Of a DNA stretch of 64,000 nt, positions 50,701 to 64,000 are shown in pieces. This DNA is from Paragorgia papillata (Eukaryota > Cnidaria > Anthozoa > Scleralcyonacea > Coralliidae): assembly GCA_035771165.1 (NCBI GenBank), contig JAWNZC010000419.1:3565001-3629000 (forward strand). The letters are read 5' to 3'. Numbering within the stretch: the first letter of the stretch is position 1; every line of letters starts with the position of its first letter. Under the pieces are notes generated by a model. That model was given only the letters and a program-made list of their open reading frames with translations. It made no database searches and had not been told where the DNA came from. The position numbers were made by a program, and so were the translations under genes.

Positions 50701-53700
50701 TGGATAAGGCGGCATAATTGCGCAGGGGAAATTAAACCAACTGCATATGAATAAATGTGGCTTTACAAGCATTCTATAAAAGAGGCTTAAGCTTTACATT
50801 TATTTATTGAATGATTTCAACCTCTTCGAGATTTCGCTTCGTCTAAGACGCGTGCCGCAATATGTTAATTTCTCAAATTTCCAACGACAAGGTAGCGGGT
50901 CTTCTGTAGTTTTTTAAGCTATTAATCTTAATGTAAAAATAATTATGCTCCCATTGACAATTCATTGATAGTATTAGCTGGGGAAATAATTTGTAAACTT
51001 AAATAAAATGTTCTATTATGAAATGAAATACACCGTGCTTGTTTTTCCCCAATCATCATAATGTCAGATATAGATTCAGTTAAAGCGGGCTCAGATATCA
51101 ATCACCCAACGGCTGAAATATGAGCGTCATATCTAAACAATAGTAATATTATAAATACATCTCTATTTCAACAGTTATCCAAGTATCGAAACCTACATTT
51201 TTTCCACGGACAGAATGCACTTTCTCTCGTAATACTGTTCTAGTGACGGAGATGTTATTGAGTAACGAAGAAAGGGCCTCGTAGTAGAGCGCAATCTATA
51301 CATTTTTAAACGCAAATATATCTCTACTAATTGCACGAAACAGTCTCAAATTTCACAATTTGTTTATTGACTTTAACTTAGAAATTGAAATCATATTTTA
51401 GCTGTATTTTATACAATATTAAGAAAAATCAGTCCAGGACAATCTTGGACAATAATAGTTGTAACAGTCAACCCCTCCCCCCGATTCAATGTTGTTATAT
51501 GAAACTCCATTCCAACGTTGTTTCATTTCGGTCAACATTGAGTCGGGGGGAGGGGGTGTTACAACATTATTGTCCGAGATTGTCCTTGACTGATTTTTCT
51601 TAATATTGTATAAAATACAGCTAAAATATGATTTCAATTTGTAAATTAAAGTCGATAAACAAATTGTAAAATTTGAGACTGTTTCGTGCAATTAGTAGAG
51701 AGATATTTGCATTTAAAAATGTATAGATTGCGCTCTACTACGAGGCCCTTTCTTTGTTACTCAATAATATCTACGTCACTAGAACAGTATTGCGAGAGAA
51801 AGGGCATTCTGTCGATGGAAAAAAATGTAGGTTTTGATACTTGGATAACTGTTGAAAGAGAGACGTATTTATAATATTACTATTGTTTAGATATGACGCT
51901 CATATTTCAGCCGTTGGTTGATATCTGAGTCCGCTTTAACTGAATCTATATCTGACATTATTACGATTAGGGAAAAACAAGCACGGTGTATTTCATTTCA
52001 TAATAGAACATTTTATTTAAGTTTAAAAATTATTTCCCCAGCTAATACCATCAATGAATTGTTAATGGAGCATAATTATTTTTTTATTAAGATTAATAAA
52101 TTCAAAACTACAGAAGACCCGCTACCTTGTCGTTGGAAATTTGAGAAATTAACATATTGCGGCACGCGTTTTAGACGAAGCGAAATCTGGATCATTCAAT
52201 AAATAAATGTAAAGGTTAAGCCTCTTTTATAGAATGCTTGTAAAGCCACATTTATTCATATGCAGTTGGTTTAATTTCCCCTGCGCAATTATTACCGCCT
52301 TATGCAACGGTCTACCACGGTCTACCACGGTCTACCACTACAATATAACAAAATTAATATACATGTAATTCCCTTTGAAACCCATGGTAGACCGTGGTAG
52401 ACCGTGGTAGACCGTTGGATAAGGCGGCATAATTGCGCAGGGGAAATTAAACCAACTGCATATGAATAAATGTGGCTTTACAAGCATTCTATAAAAGAGG
52501 CTTAAGCTTTACATTTATTTATTGAATGATTTCAACCTCTTCGAGATTTCGCTTCGTCTAAGACGCGTGCCGCAATATGTTAATTTCTCAAATTTCCAAC
52601 GACAAGGTAGCGGGTCTTCTGTAGTTTTTTAAGCTATTAATCTTAATGTAAAAATAATTATGCTCCCATTGACAATTCATTGATAGTATTAGCTGGGGAA
52701 ATAATTTGTAAACTTAAATAAAATGTTCTATTATGAAATGAAATACACCGTGCTTGTTTTTCCCCAATCATCATAATGTCAGATATAGATTCAGTTAAAG
52801 CGGGCTCAGATATCAATCACCCAACGGCTGAAATATGAGCGTCATATCTAAACAATAGTAATATTATAAATACATCTCTATTTCAACAGTTATCCAAGTA
52901 TCGAAACCTACATTTTTTCCACGGACAGAATGCACTTTCTCTCGTAATACTGTTCTAGTGACGGAGATGTTATTGAGTAACGAAGAAAGGGCCTCGTAGT
53001 AGAGCGCAATCTATACATTTTTAAACGCAAATATATCTCTACTAATTGCACGAAACAGTCTCAAATTTCACAATTTGTTTATTGACTTTAACTTAGAAAT
53101 TGAAATCATATTTTAGCTGTATTTTATACAATATTAAGAAAAATCAGTCCAGGACAATCTTGGACAATAATAGTTGTAACAGTCAACCCCTCCCCCCGAT
53201 TCAATGTTGTTATATGAAACTCCATTCCAACGTTGTTTCATTTCGGTCAACATTGAGTCGGGGGGAGGGGGTGTTACAACATTATTGTCCGAGATTGTCC
53301 TTGACTGATTTTTCTTAATATTGTATAAAATACAGCTAAAATATGATTTCAATTTGTAAATTAAAGTCGATAAACAAATTGTAAAATTTGAGACTGTTTC
53401 GTGCAATTAGTAGAGAGATATTTGCATTTAAAAATGTATAGATTGCGCTCTACTACGAGGCCCTTTCTTTGTTACTCAATAATATCTACGTCACTAGAAC
53501 AGTATTGCGAGAGAAAGGGCATTCTGTCGATGGAAAAAAATGTAGGTTTTGATACTTGGATAACTGTTGAAAGAGAGACGTATTTATAATATTACTATTG
53601 TTTAGATATGACGCTCATATTTCAGCCGTTGGTTGATATCTGAGTCCGCTTTAACTGAATCTATATCTGACATTATTACGATTAGGGAAAAACAAGCACG

Positions 53701-56700
53701 GTGTATTTCATTTCATAATAGAACATTTTATTTAAGTTTAAAAATTATTTCCCCAGCTAATACCATCAATGAATTGTTAATGGAGCATAATTATTTTTTT
53801 ATTAAGATTAATAAATTCAAAACTACAGAAGACCCGCTACCTTGTCGTTGGAAATTTGAGAAATTAACATATTGCGGCACGCGTTTTAGACGAAGCGAAA
53901 TCTGGATCATTCAATAAATAAATGTAAAGGTTAAGCCTCTTTTATAGAATGCTTGTAAAGCCACATTTATTCATATGCAGTTGGTTTAATTTCCCCTGCG
54001 CAATTATTACCGCCTTATGCAACGGTCTACCACGGTCTACCACGGTCTACCACTACAATATAACAAAATTAATATACATGTAATTCCCTTTGAAACCCAT
54101 GGTAGACCGTGGTAGACCGTGGTAGACCGTTGGATAAGGCGGCATAATTGCGCAGGGAAATTAAACCAACTGCATATGAATAAATGTGGCTTTACAAGCA
54201 TTCTATAAAAGAGGCTTAAGCTTTACATTTATTTATTGAATGATTTCAACCTCTTCGAGATTTCGCTTCGTCTAAGACGCGTGCCGCAATATGTTAATTT
54301 CTCAAATTTCCAACGACAAGGTAGCGGGTCTTCTGTAGTTTTTTTAAGCTATTAATCTTAATGTAAAAATAATTATGCTCCCATTGACAATTCATTGATA
54401 GTATTAGCTGGGGAAATAATTTGTAAACTTAAATAAAATGTTCTATTATGAAATGAAATACACCGTGCTTGTTTTTCCCCAATCATCATAATGTCAGATA
54501 TAGATTCAGTTAAAGCGGGCTCAGATATCAATCACCCAACGGCTGAAATATGAGCGTCATATCTAAACAATAGTAATATTATAAATACATCTCTATTTCA
54601 ACAGTTATCCAAGTATCGAAACCTACATTTTTTTCCACGGACAGAATGCACTTTCTCTCGTAATACTGTTCTAGTGACGGAGATGTTATTGAGTAACGAA
54701 GAAAGGGCCTCGTAGTAGAGCGCAATCTATACATTTTTAAACGCAAATATATCTCTACTAATTGCACGAAACAGTCTCAAATTTCACAATTTGTTTATTG
54801 ACTTTAACTTAGAAATTGAAATCATATTTTAGCTGTATTTTATACAATATTAAGAAAAATCAGTCCAGGACAATCTTGGACAATAATAGTTGTAACAGTC
54901 AACCCCTCCCCCCGATTCAATGTTGTTATATGAAACTCCATTCCAACGTTGTTTCATTTCGGTCAACATTGAGTCGGGGGGAGGGGGTGTTACAACATTA
55001 TTGTCCGAGATTGTCCTTGACTGATTTTTCTTAATATTGTATAAAATACAGCTAAAATATGATTTCAATTTGTAAATTAAAGTCGATAAACAAATTGTAA
55101 AATTTGAGACTGTTTCGTGCAATTAGTAGAGAGATATTTGCATTTAAAAATGTATAGATTGCGCTCTACTACGAGGCCCTTTCTTTGTTACTCAATAATA
55201 TCTACGTCACTAGAACAGTATTGCGAGAGAAAGGGCATTCTGTCGATGGAAAAAAATGTAGGTTTTGATACTTGGATAACTGTTGAAAGAGAGACGTATT
55301 TATAATATTACTATTGTTTAGATATGACGCTCATATTTCAGCCGTTGGTTGATATCTGAGTCCGCTTTAACTGAATCTATATCTGACATTATTACGATTA
55401 GGGAAAAACAAGCACGGTGTATTTCATTTCATAATAGAACATTTTATTTAAGTTTAAAAATTATTTCCCCAGCTAATACCATCAATGAATTGTTAATGGA
55501 GCATAATTATTTTTTTATTAAGATTAATAAATTCAAAACTACAGAAGACCCGCTACCTTGTCGTTGGAAATTTGAGAAATTAACATATTGCGGCACGCGT
55601 TTTAGACGAAGCGAAATCTGGATCATTCAATAAATAAATGTAAAGGTTAAGCCTCTTTTATAGAATGCTTGTAAAGCCACATTTATTCATATGCAGTTGG
55701 TTTAATTTCCCCTGCGCAATTATTACCGCCTTATGCAACGGTCTACCACGGTCTACCACGGTCTACCACTACAATATAACAAAATTAATATACATGTAAT
55801 TCCCTTTGAAACCCATGGTAGACCGTGGTAGACCGTGGTAGACCGTTGGATAAGGCGGCATAATTGCGCAGGGGAAATTAAACCAACTGCATATGAATAA
55901 ATGTGGCTTTACAAGCATTCTATAAAAGAGGCTTAAGCTTTACATTTATTTATTGAATGATTTCAACCTCTTCGAGATTTCGCTTCGTCTAAGACGCGTG
56001 CCGCAATATGTTAATTTCTCAAATTTCCAACGACAAGGTAGCGGGTCTTCTGTAGTTTTTTAAGCTATTAATCTTAATGTAAAAATAATTATGCTCCCAT
56101 TGACAATTCATTGATAGTATTAGCTGGGGAAATAATTTGTAAACTTAAATAAAATGTTCTATTATGAAATGAAATACACCGTGCTTGTTTTTCCCCAATC
56201 ATCATAATGTCAGATATAGATTCAGTTAAAGCGGGCTCAGATATCAATCACCCAACGGCTGAAATATGAGCGTCATATCTAAACAATAGTAATATTATAA
56301 ATACATCTCTATTTCAACAGTTATCCAAGTATCGAAACCTACATTTTTTCCACGGACAGAATGCACTTTCTCTCGTAATACTGTTCTAGTGACGGAGATG
56401 TTATTGAGTAACGAAGAAAGGGCCTCGTAGTAGAGCGCAATCTATACATTTTTAAACGCAAATATATCTCTACTAATTGCACGAAACAGTCTCAAATTTC
56501 ACAATTTGTTTATTGACTTTAACTTAGAAATTGAAATCATATTTTAGCTGTATTTTATACAATATTAAGAAAAATCAGTCCAGGACAATCTTGGACAATA
56601 ATAGTTGTAACAGTCAACCCCTCCCCCCGATTCAATGTTGTTATATGAAACTCCATTCCAACGTTGTTTCATTTCGGTCAACATTGAGTCGGGGGGAGGG

Positions 56701-59700
56701 GGTGTTACAACATTATTGTCCGAGATTGTCCTTGACTGATTTTTCTTAATATTGTATAAAATACAGCTAAAATATGATTTCAATTTGTAAATTAAAGTCG
56801 ATAAACAAATTGTAAAATTTGAGACTGTTTCGTGCAATTAGTAGAGAGATATTTGCATTTAAAAATGTATAGATTGCGCTCTACTACGAGGCCCTTTCTT
56901 TGTTACTCAATAATATCTACGTCACTAGAACAGTATTGCGAGAGAAAGGGCATTCTGTCGATGGAAAAAAATGTAGGTTTTGATACTTGGATAACTGTTG
57001 AAAGAGAGACGTATTTATAATATTACTATTGTTTAGATATGACGCTCATATTTCAGCCGTTGGTTGATATCTGAGTCCGCTTTAACTGAATCTATATCTG
57101 ACATTATTACGATTAGGGAAAAACAAGCACGGTGTATTTCATTTCATAATAGAACATTTTATTTAAGTTTAAAAATTATTTCCCCAGCTAATACCATCAA
57201 TGAATTGTTAATGGAGCATAATTATTTTTTTATTAAGATTAATAAATTCAAAACTACAGAAGACCCGCTACCTTGTCGTTGGAAATTTGAGAAATTAACA
57301 TATTGCGGCACGCGTTTTAGACGAAGCGAAATCTGGATCATTCAATAAATAAATGTAAAGGTTAAGCCTCTTTTATAGAATGCTTGTAAAGCCACATTTA
57401 TTCATATGCAGTTGGTTTAATTTCCCCTGCGCAATTATTACCGCCTTATGCAACGGTCTACCACGGTCTACCACGGTCTACCACTACAATATAACAAAAT
57501 TAATATACATGTAATTCCCTTTGAAACCCATGGTAGACCGTGGTAGACCGTGGTAGACCGTTGGATAAGGCGGCATAATTGCGCAGGGGAAATTAAACCA
57601 ACTGCATATGAATAAATGTGGCTTTACAAGCATTCTATAAAAGAGGCTTAAGCTTTACATTTATTTATTGAATGATTTCAACCTCTTCGAGATTTCGCTT
57701 CGTCTAAGACGCGTGCCGCAATATGTTAATTTCTCAAATTTCCAACGACAAGGTAGCGGGTCTTCTGTAGTTTTTTAAGCTATTAATCTTAATGTAAAAA
57801 TAATTATGCTCCCATTGACAATTCATTGATAGTATTAGCTGGGGAAATAATTTGTAAACTTAAATAAAATGTTCTATTATGAAATGAAATACACCGTGCT
57901 TGTTTTTCCCCAATCATCATAATGTCAGATATAGATTCAGTTAAAGCGGGCTCAGATATCAATCACCCAACGGCTGAAATATGAGCGTCATATCTAAACA
58001 ATAGTAATATTATAAATACATCTCTATTTCAACAGTTATCCAAGTATCGAAACCTACATTTTTTCCACGGACAGAATGCACTTTCTCTCGTAATACTGTT
58101 CTAGTGACGGAGATGTTATTGAGTAACGAAGAAAGGGCCTCGTAGTAGAGCGCAATCTATACATTTTTAAACGCAAATATATCTCTACTAATTGCACGAA
58201 ACAGTCTCAAATTTCACAATTTGTTTATTGACTTTAACTTAGAAATTGAAATCATATTTTAGCTGTATTTTATACAATATTAAGAAAAATCAGTCCAGGA
58301 CAATCTTGGACAATAATAGTTGTAACAGTCAACCCCTCCCCCCGATTCAATGTTGTTATATGAAACTCCATTCCAACGTTGTTTCATTTCGGTCAACATT
58401 GAGTCGGGGGGAGGGGGTGTTACAACATTATTGTCCGAGATTGTCCTTGACTGATTTTTCTTAATATTGTATAAAATACAGCTAAAATATGATTTCAATT
58501 TGTAAATTAAAGTCGATAAACAAATTGTAAAATTTGAGACTGTTTCGTGCAATTAGTAGAGAGATATTTGCATTTAAAAATGTATAGATTGCGCTCTACT
58601 ACGAGGCCCTTTCTTTGTTACTCAATAATATCTACGTCACTAGAACAGTATTGCGAGAGAAAGGGCATTCTGTCGATGGAAAAAAATGTAGGTTTTGATA
58701 CTTGGATAACTGTTGAAAGAGAGACGTATTTATAATATTACTATTGTTTAGATATGACGCTCATATTTCAGCCGTTGGTTGATATCTGAGTCCGCTTTAA
58801 CTGAATCTATATCTGACATTATTACGATTAGGGAAAAACAAGCACGGTGTATTTCATTTCATAATAGAACATTTTATTTAAGTTTAAAAATTATTTCCCC
58901 AGCTAATACCATCAATGAATTGTTAATGGAGCATAATTATTTTTTTATTAAGATTAATAAATTCAAAACTACAGAAGACCCGCTACCTTGTCGTTGGAAA
59001 TTTGAGAAATTAACATATTGCGGCACGCGTTTTAGACGAAGCGAAATCTGGATCATTCAATAAATAAATGTAAAGGTTAAGCCTCTTTTATAGAATGCTT
59101 GTAAAGCCACATTTATTCATATGCAGTTGGTTTAATTTCCCCTGCGCAATTATTACCGCCTTATGCAACGGTCTACCACGGTCTACCACGGTCTACCACT
59201 ACAATATAACAAAATTAATATACATGTAATTCCCTTTGAAACCCATGGTAGACCGTGGTAGACCGTGGTAGACCGTTGGATAAGGCGGCATAATTGCGCA
59301 GGGGAAATTAAACCAACTGCATATGAATAAATGTGGCTTTACAAGCATTCTATAAAAGAGGCTTAAGCTTTACATTTATTTATTGAATGATTTCAACCTC
59401 TTCGAGATTTCGCTTCGTCTAAGACGCGTGCCGCAATATGTTAATTTCTCAAATTTCCAACGACAAGGTAGCGGGTCTTCTGTAGTTTTTTAAGCTATTA
59501 ATCTTAATGTAAAAATAATTATGCTCCCATTGACAATTCATTGATAGTATTAGCTGGGGAAATAATTTGTAAACTTAAATAAAATGTTCTATTATGAAAT
59601 GAAATACACCGTGCTTGTTTTTCCCCAATCATCATAATGTCAGATATAGATTCAGTTAAAGCGGGCTCAGATATCAATCACCCAACGGCTGAAATATGAG

Positions 59701-62700
59701 CGTCATATCTAAACAATAGTAATATTATAAATACATCTCTATTTCAACAGTTATCCAAGTATCGAAACCTACATTTTTTCCACGGACAGAATGCACTTTC
59801 TCTCGTAATACTGTTCTAGTGACGGAGATGTTATTGAGTAACGAAGAAAGGGCCTCGTAGTAGAGCGCAATCTATACATTTTTAAACGCAAATATATCTC
59901 TACTAATTGCACGAAACAGTCTCAAATTTCACAATTTGTTTATTGACTTTAACTTAGAAATTGAAATCATATTTTAGCTGTATTTTATACAATATTAAGA
60001 AAAATCAGTCCAGGACAATCTTGGACAATAATAGTTGTAACAGTCAACCCCTCCCCCCGATTCAATGTTGTTATATGAAACTCCATTCCAACGTTGTTTC
60101 ATTTCGGTCAACATTGAGTCGGGGGGGAGGGGTGTTACAACATTATTGTCCGAGATTGTCCTTGACTGATTTTTCTTAATATTGTATAAAATACAGCTAA
60201 AATATGATTTCAATTTGTAAATTAAAGTCGATAAACAAATTGTAAAATTTGAGACTGTTTCGTGCAATTAGTAGAGAGATATTTGCATTTAAAAATGTAT
60301 AGATTGCGCTCTACTACGAGGCCCTTTCTTTGTTACTCAATAATATCTACGTCACTAGAACAGTATTGCGAGAGAAAGGGCATTCTGTCGATGGAAAAAA
60401 ATGTAGGTTTTGATACTTGGATAACTGTTGAAAGAGAGACGTATTTATAATATTACTATTGTTTAGATATGACGCTCATATTTCAGCCGTTGGTTGATAT
60501 CTGAGTCCGCTTTAACTGAATCTATATCTGACATTATTACGATTAGGGAAAAACAAGCACGGTGTATTTCATTTCATAATAGAACATTTTATTTAAGTTT
60601 AAAAATTATTTCCCCAGCTAATACCATCAATGAATTGTTAATGGAGCATAATTATTTTTTTATTAAGATTAATAAATTCAAAACTACAGAAGACCCGCTA
60701 CCTTGTCGTTGGAAATTTGAGAAATTAACATATTGCGGCACGCGTTTTAGACGAAGCGAAATCTGGATCATTCAATAAATAAATGTAAAGGTTAAGCCTC
60801 TTTTATAGAATGCTTGTAAAGCCACATTTATTCATATGCAGTTGGTTTAATTTCCCCTGCGCAATTATTACCGCCTTATGCAACGGTCTACCACGGTCTA
60901 CCACGGTCTACCACTACAATATAACAAAATTAATATACATGTAATTCCCTTTGAAACCCATGGTAGACCGTGGTAGACCGTGGTAGACCGTTGGATAAGG
61001 CGGCATAATTGCGCAGGGGAAATTAAACCAACTGCATATGAATAAATGTGGCTTTACAAGCATTCTATAAAAGAGGCTTAAGCTTTACATTTATTTATTG
61101 AATGATTTCAACCTCTTCGAGATTTCGCTTCGTCTAAGACGCGTGCCGCAATATGTTAATTTCTCAAATTTCCAACGACAAGGTAGCGGGTCTTCTGTAG
61201 TTTTTTAAGCTATTAATCTTAATGTAAAAATAATTATGCTCCCATTGACAATTCATTGATAGTATTAGCTGGGGAAATAATTTGTAAACTTAAATAAAAT
61301 GTTCTATTATGAAATGAAATACACCGTGCTTGTTTTTCCCCAATCATCATAATGTCAGATATAGATTCAGTTAAAGCGGGCTCAGATATCAATCACCCAA
61401 CGGCTGAAATATGAGCGTCATATCTAAACAATAGTAATATTATAAATACATCTCTATTTCAACAGTTATCCAAGTATCGAAACCTACATTTTTTCCACGG
61501 ACAGAATGCACTTTCTCTCGTAATACTGTTCTAGTGACGGAGATGTTATTGAGTAACGAAGAAAGGGCCTCGTAGTAGAGCGCAATCTATACATTTTTAA
61601 ACGCAAATATATCTCTACTAATTGCACGAAACAGTCTCAAATTTCACAATTTGTTTATTGACTTTAACTTAGAAATTGAAATCATATTTTAGCTGTATTT
61701 TATACAATATTAAGAAAAATCAGTCCAGGACAATCTTGGACAATAATAGTTGTAACAGTCAACCCCTCCCCCCGATTCAATGTTGTTATATGAAACTCCA
61801 TTCCAACGTTGTTTCATTTCGGTCAACATTGAGTCGGGGGGGAGGGGGTGTTACAACATTATTGTCCGAGATTGTCCTTGACTGATTTTTCTTAATATTG
61901 TATAAAATACAGCTAAAATATGATTTCAATTTGTAAATTAAAGTCGATAAACAAATTGTAAAATTTGAGACTGTTTCGTGCAATTAGTAGAGAGATATTT
62001 GCATTTAAAAATGTATAGATTGCGCTCTACTACGAGGCCCTTTCTTTGTTACTCAATAATATCTACGTCACTAGAACAGTATTGCGAGAGAAAGGGCATT
62101 CTGTCGATGGAAAAAAATGTAGGTTTTGATACTTGGATAACTGTTGAAAGAGAGACGTATTTATAATATTACTATTGTTTAGATATGACGCTCATATTTC
62201 AGCCGTTGGTTGATATCTGAGTCCGCTTTAACTGAATCTATATCTGACATTATTACGATTAGGGAAAAACAAGCACGGTGTATTTCATTTCATAATAGAA
62301 CATTTTATTTAAGTTTAAAAATTATTTCCCCAGCTAATACCATCAATGAATTGTTAATGGAGCATAATTATTTTTTTATTAAGATTAATAAATTCAAAAC
62401 TACAGAAGACCCGCTACCTTGTCGTTGGAAATTTGAGAAATTAACATATTGCGGCACGCGTTTTTAGACGAAGCGAAATCTGGATCATTCAATAAATAAA
62501 TGTAAAGGTTAAGCCTCTTTTATAGAATGCTTGTAAAGCCACATTTATTCATATGCAGTTGGTTTAATTTCCCCTGCGCAATTATTACCGCCTTATGCAA
62601 CGGTCTACCACGGTCTACCACGGTCTACCACTACAATATAACAAAATTAATATACATGTAATTCCCTTTGAAACCCATGGTAGACCGTGGTAGACCGTGG

Positions 62701-64000
62701 TAGACCGTTGGATAAGGCGGCATAATTGCGCAGGGGAAATTAAACCAACTGCATATGAATAAATGTGGCTTTACAAGCATTCTATAAAAGAGGCTTAAGC
62801 TTTACATTTATTTATTGAATGATTTCAACCTCTTCGAGATTTCGCTTCGTCTAAGACGCGTGCCGCAATATGTTAATTTCTCAAATTTCCAACGACAAGG
62901 TAGCGGGTCTTCTGTAGTTTTTTAAGCTATTAATCTTAATGTAAAAATAATTATGCTCCCATTGACAATTCATTGATAGTATTAGCTGGGGAAATAATTT
63001 GTAAACTTAAATAAAATGTTCTATTATGAAATGAAATACACCGTGCTTGTTTTTCCCCAATCATCATAATGTCAGATATAGATTCAGTTAAAGCGGGCTC
63101 AGATATCAATCACCCAACGGCTGAAATATGAGCGTCATATCTAAACAATAGTAATATTATAAATACATCTCTATTTCAACAGTTATCCAAGTATCGAAAC
63201 CTACATTTTTTCCACGGACAGAATGCACTTTCTCTCGTAATACTGTTCTAGTGACGGAGATGTTATTGAGTAACGAAGAAAGGGCCTCGTAGTAGAGCGC
63301 AATCTATACATTTTTAAACGCAAATATATCTCTACTAATTGCACGAAACAGTCTCAAATTTCACAATTTGTTTATTGACTTTAACTTAGAAATTGAAATC
63401 ATATTTTAGCTGTATTTTATACAATATTAAGAAAAATCAGTCCAGGACAATCTTGGACAATAATAGTTGTAACAGTCAACCCCTCCCCCCGATTCAATGT
63501 TGTTATATGAAACTCCATTCCAACGTTGTTTCATTTCGGTCAACATTGAGTCGGGGGGAGGGGGTGTTACAACATTATTGTCCGAGATTGTCCTTGACTG
63601 ATTTTTCTTAATATTGTATAAAATACAGCTAAAATATGATTTCAATTTGTAAATTAAAGTCGATAAACAAATTGTAAAATTTGAGACTGTTTCGTGCAAT
63701 TAGTAGAGAGATATTTGCATTTAAAAATGTATAGATTGCGCTCTACTACGAGGCCCTTTCTTTGTTACTCAATAATATCTACGTCACTAGAACAGTATTG
63801 CGAGAGAAAGGGCATTCTGTCGATGGAAAAAAATGTAGGTTTTGATACTTGGATAACTGTTGAAAGAGAGACGTATTTATAATATTACTATTGTTTAGAT
63901 ATGACGCTCATATTTCAGCCGTTGGTTGATATCTGAGTCCGCTTTAACTGAATCTATATCTGACATTATTACGATTAGGGAAAAACAAGCACGGTGTATT

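Larger units (their letters stand above)
34425..64000. repeat. Tandem satellite of 1715-bp palindromic units (17 complete, one partial, open at right edge)
   Basis: Units begin (at ACAATCTTGG) at 34425, 36140, 37855, 39571, 41287, 43002, 44717, 46291, 48007, 49722, 51439, 53154, 54870, 56585, 58300, 60015, 61730 and 63447. The spacing is 1715-1717 bp, except 1574 bp for the seventh, which lacks a 141-bp hairpin tip. Within a unit, about 830 bp are followed by a 47-bp loop and then the reverse complement. By eye the units differ from each other only by single-base homopolymer changes (for example near 38763, 40071, 47264, 49840, 50311, 54156, 54343, 54631, 61838, 62461) and a shift in a G run at 60126. 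No rRNA, histone or transposase sequence is present. Confidence 0.97.

Noticed and set aside
54579..54767. Single minus-strand 62-codon frame in unit 12
   Set aside because: It is the right-arm mirror of the left-arm frame, opened by one extra T in a homopolymer near 54631; probably an error or neutral indel.
34425..64000. CRISPR array, rDNA or histone cluster as explanation of the regular 1.7-kb repeat
   Set aside because: Units are far too long for CRISPR and lack spacers, and no rRNA, spacer-promoter or histone coding sequence is present in the unit.

Overview
The window is nuclear DNA of an animal. It has spliced genes with GT-AG introns, three metazoan single-copy genes, very dense short inverted-repeat transposons, 5S-rRNA-derived SINEs and long microsatellites. 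The protein sequences and the style of the repeats suggest a marine invertebrate, plausibly an anthozoan cnidarian. That placement is inference and no marker here fixes the taxon.

Layout. (1) 1-4066, minus strand: the first three coding exons of EXT2, the heparan-sulfate co-polymerase subunit; the gene runs off the left edge. (2) 5573-6112, plus strand: BORCS5 (myrlysin), intronless and complete, arranged head to head with EXT2 across about 1.5 kb. (3) 7510-33295, plus strand: a complete CSTF3 (CstF-77), the scaffold of the cleavage stimulation factor. I could chain 25 coding exons by splice sites and reading phase into one 705-codon frame, close to the 717 residues of the human protein. Its introns hold most of the mobile elements in the window. 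They include MITEs with 9-bp target duplications, TTAA-flanked MITEs (some nested or back to back), 5S-derived SINEs, foldback elements, and CAA, ATC, AAT and ACTC microsatellites. (4) 33296-34424: a second copy of a 9-bp-TSD MITE and a short flanking inverted repeat. (5) 34425-64000: an uninterrupted satellite of 17 units of about 1715 bp plus a partial 18th, continuing past the right edge.

The satellite is the most unusual object here. Each unit is almost entirely one large imperfect palindrome: about 830 bp, a 47-bp loop, then about 840 bp of the reverse complement. The array is therefore an alternating chain of head-to-head and tail-to-tail arms over about 30 kb. The two arms within a unit differ by several percent, yet successive units look identical except for homopolymer-length changes and one 141-bp deletion of a hairpin tip. 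Its repeated small ORFs do not look protein-coding.

The three genes have unrelated housekeeping jobs: glycosaminoglycan synthesis in the Golgi, lysosome positioning, and mRNA 3'-end processing. Nothing suggests they act in one pathway.
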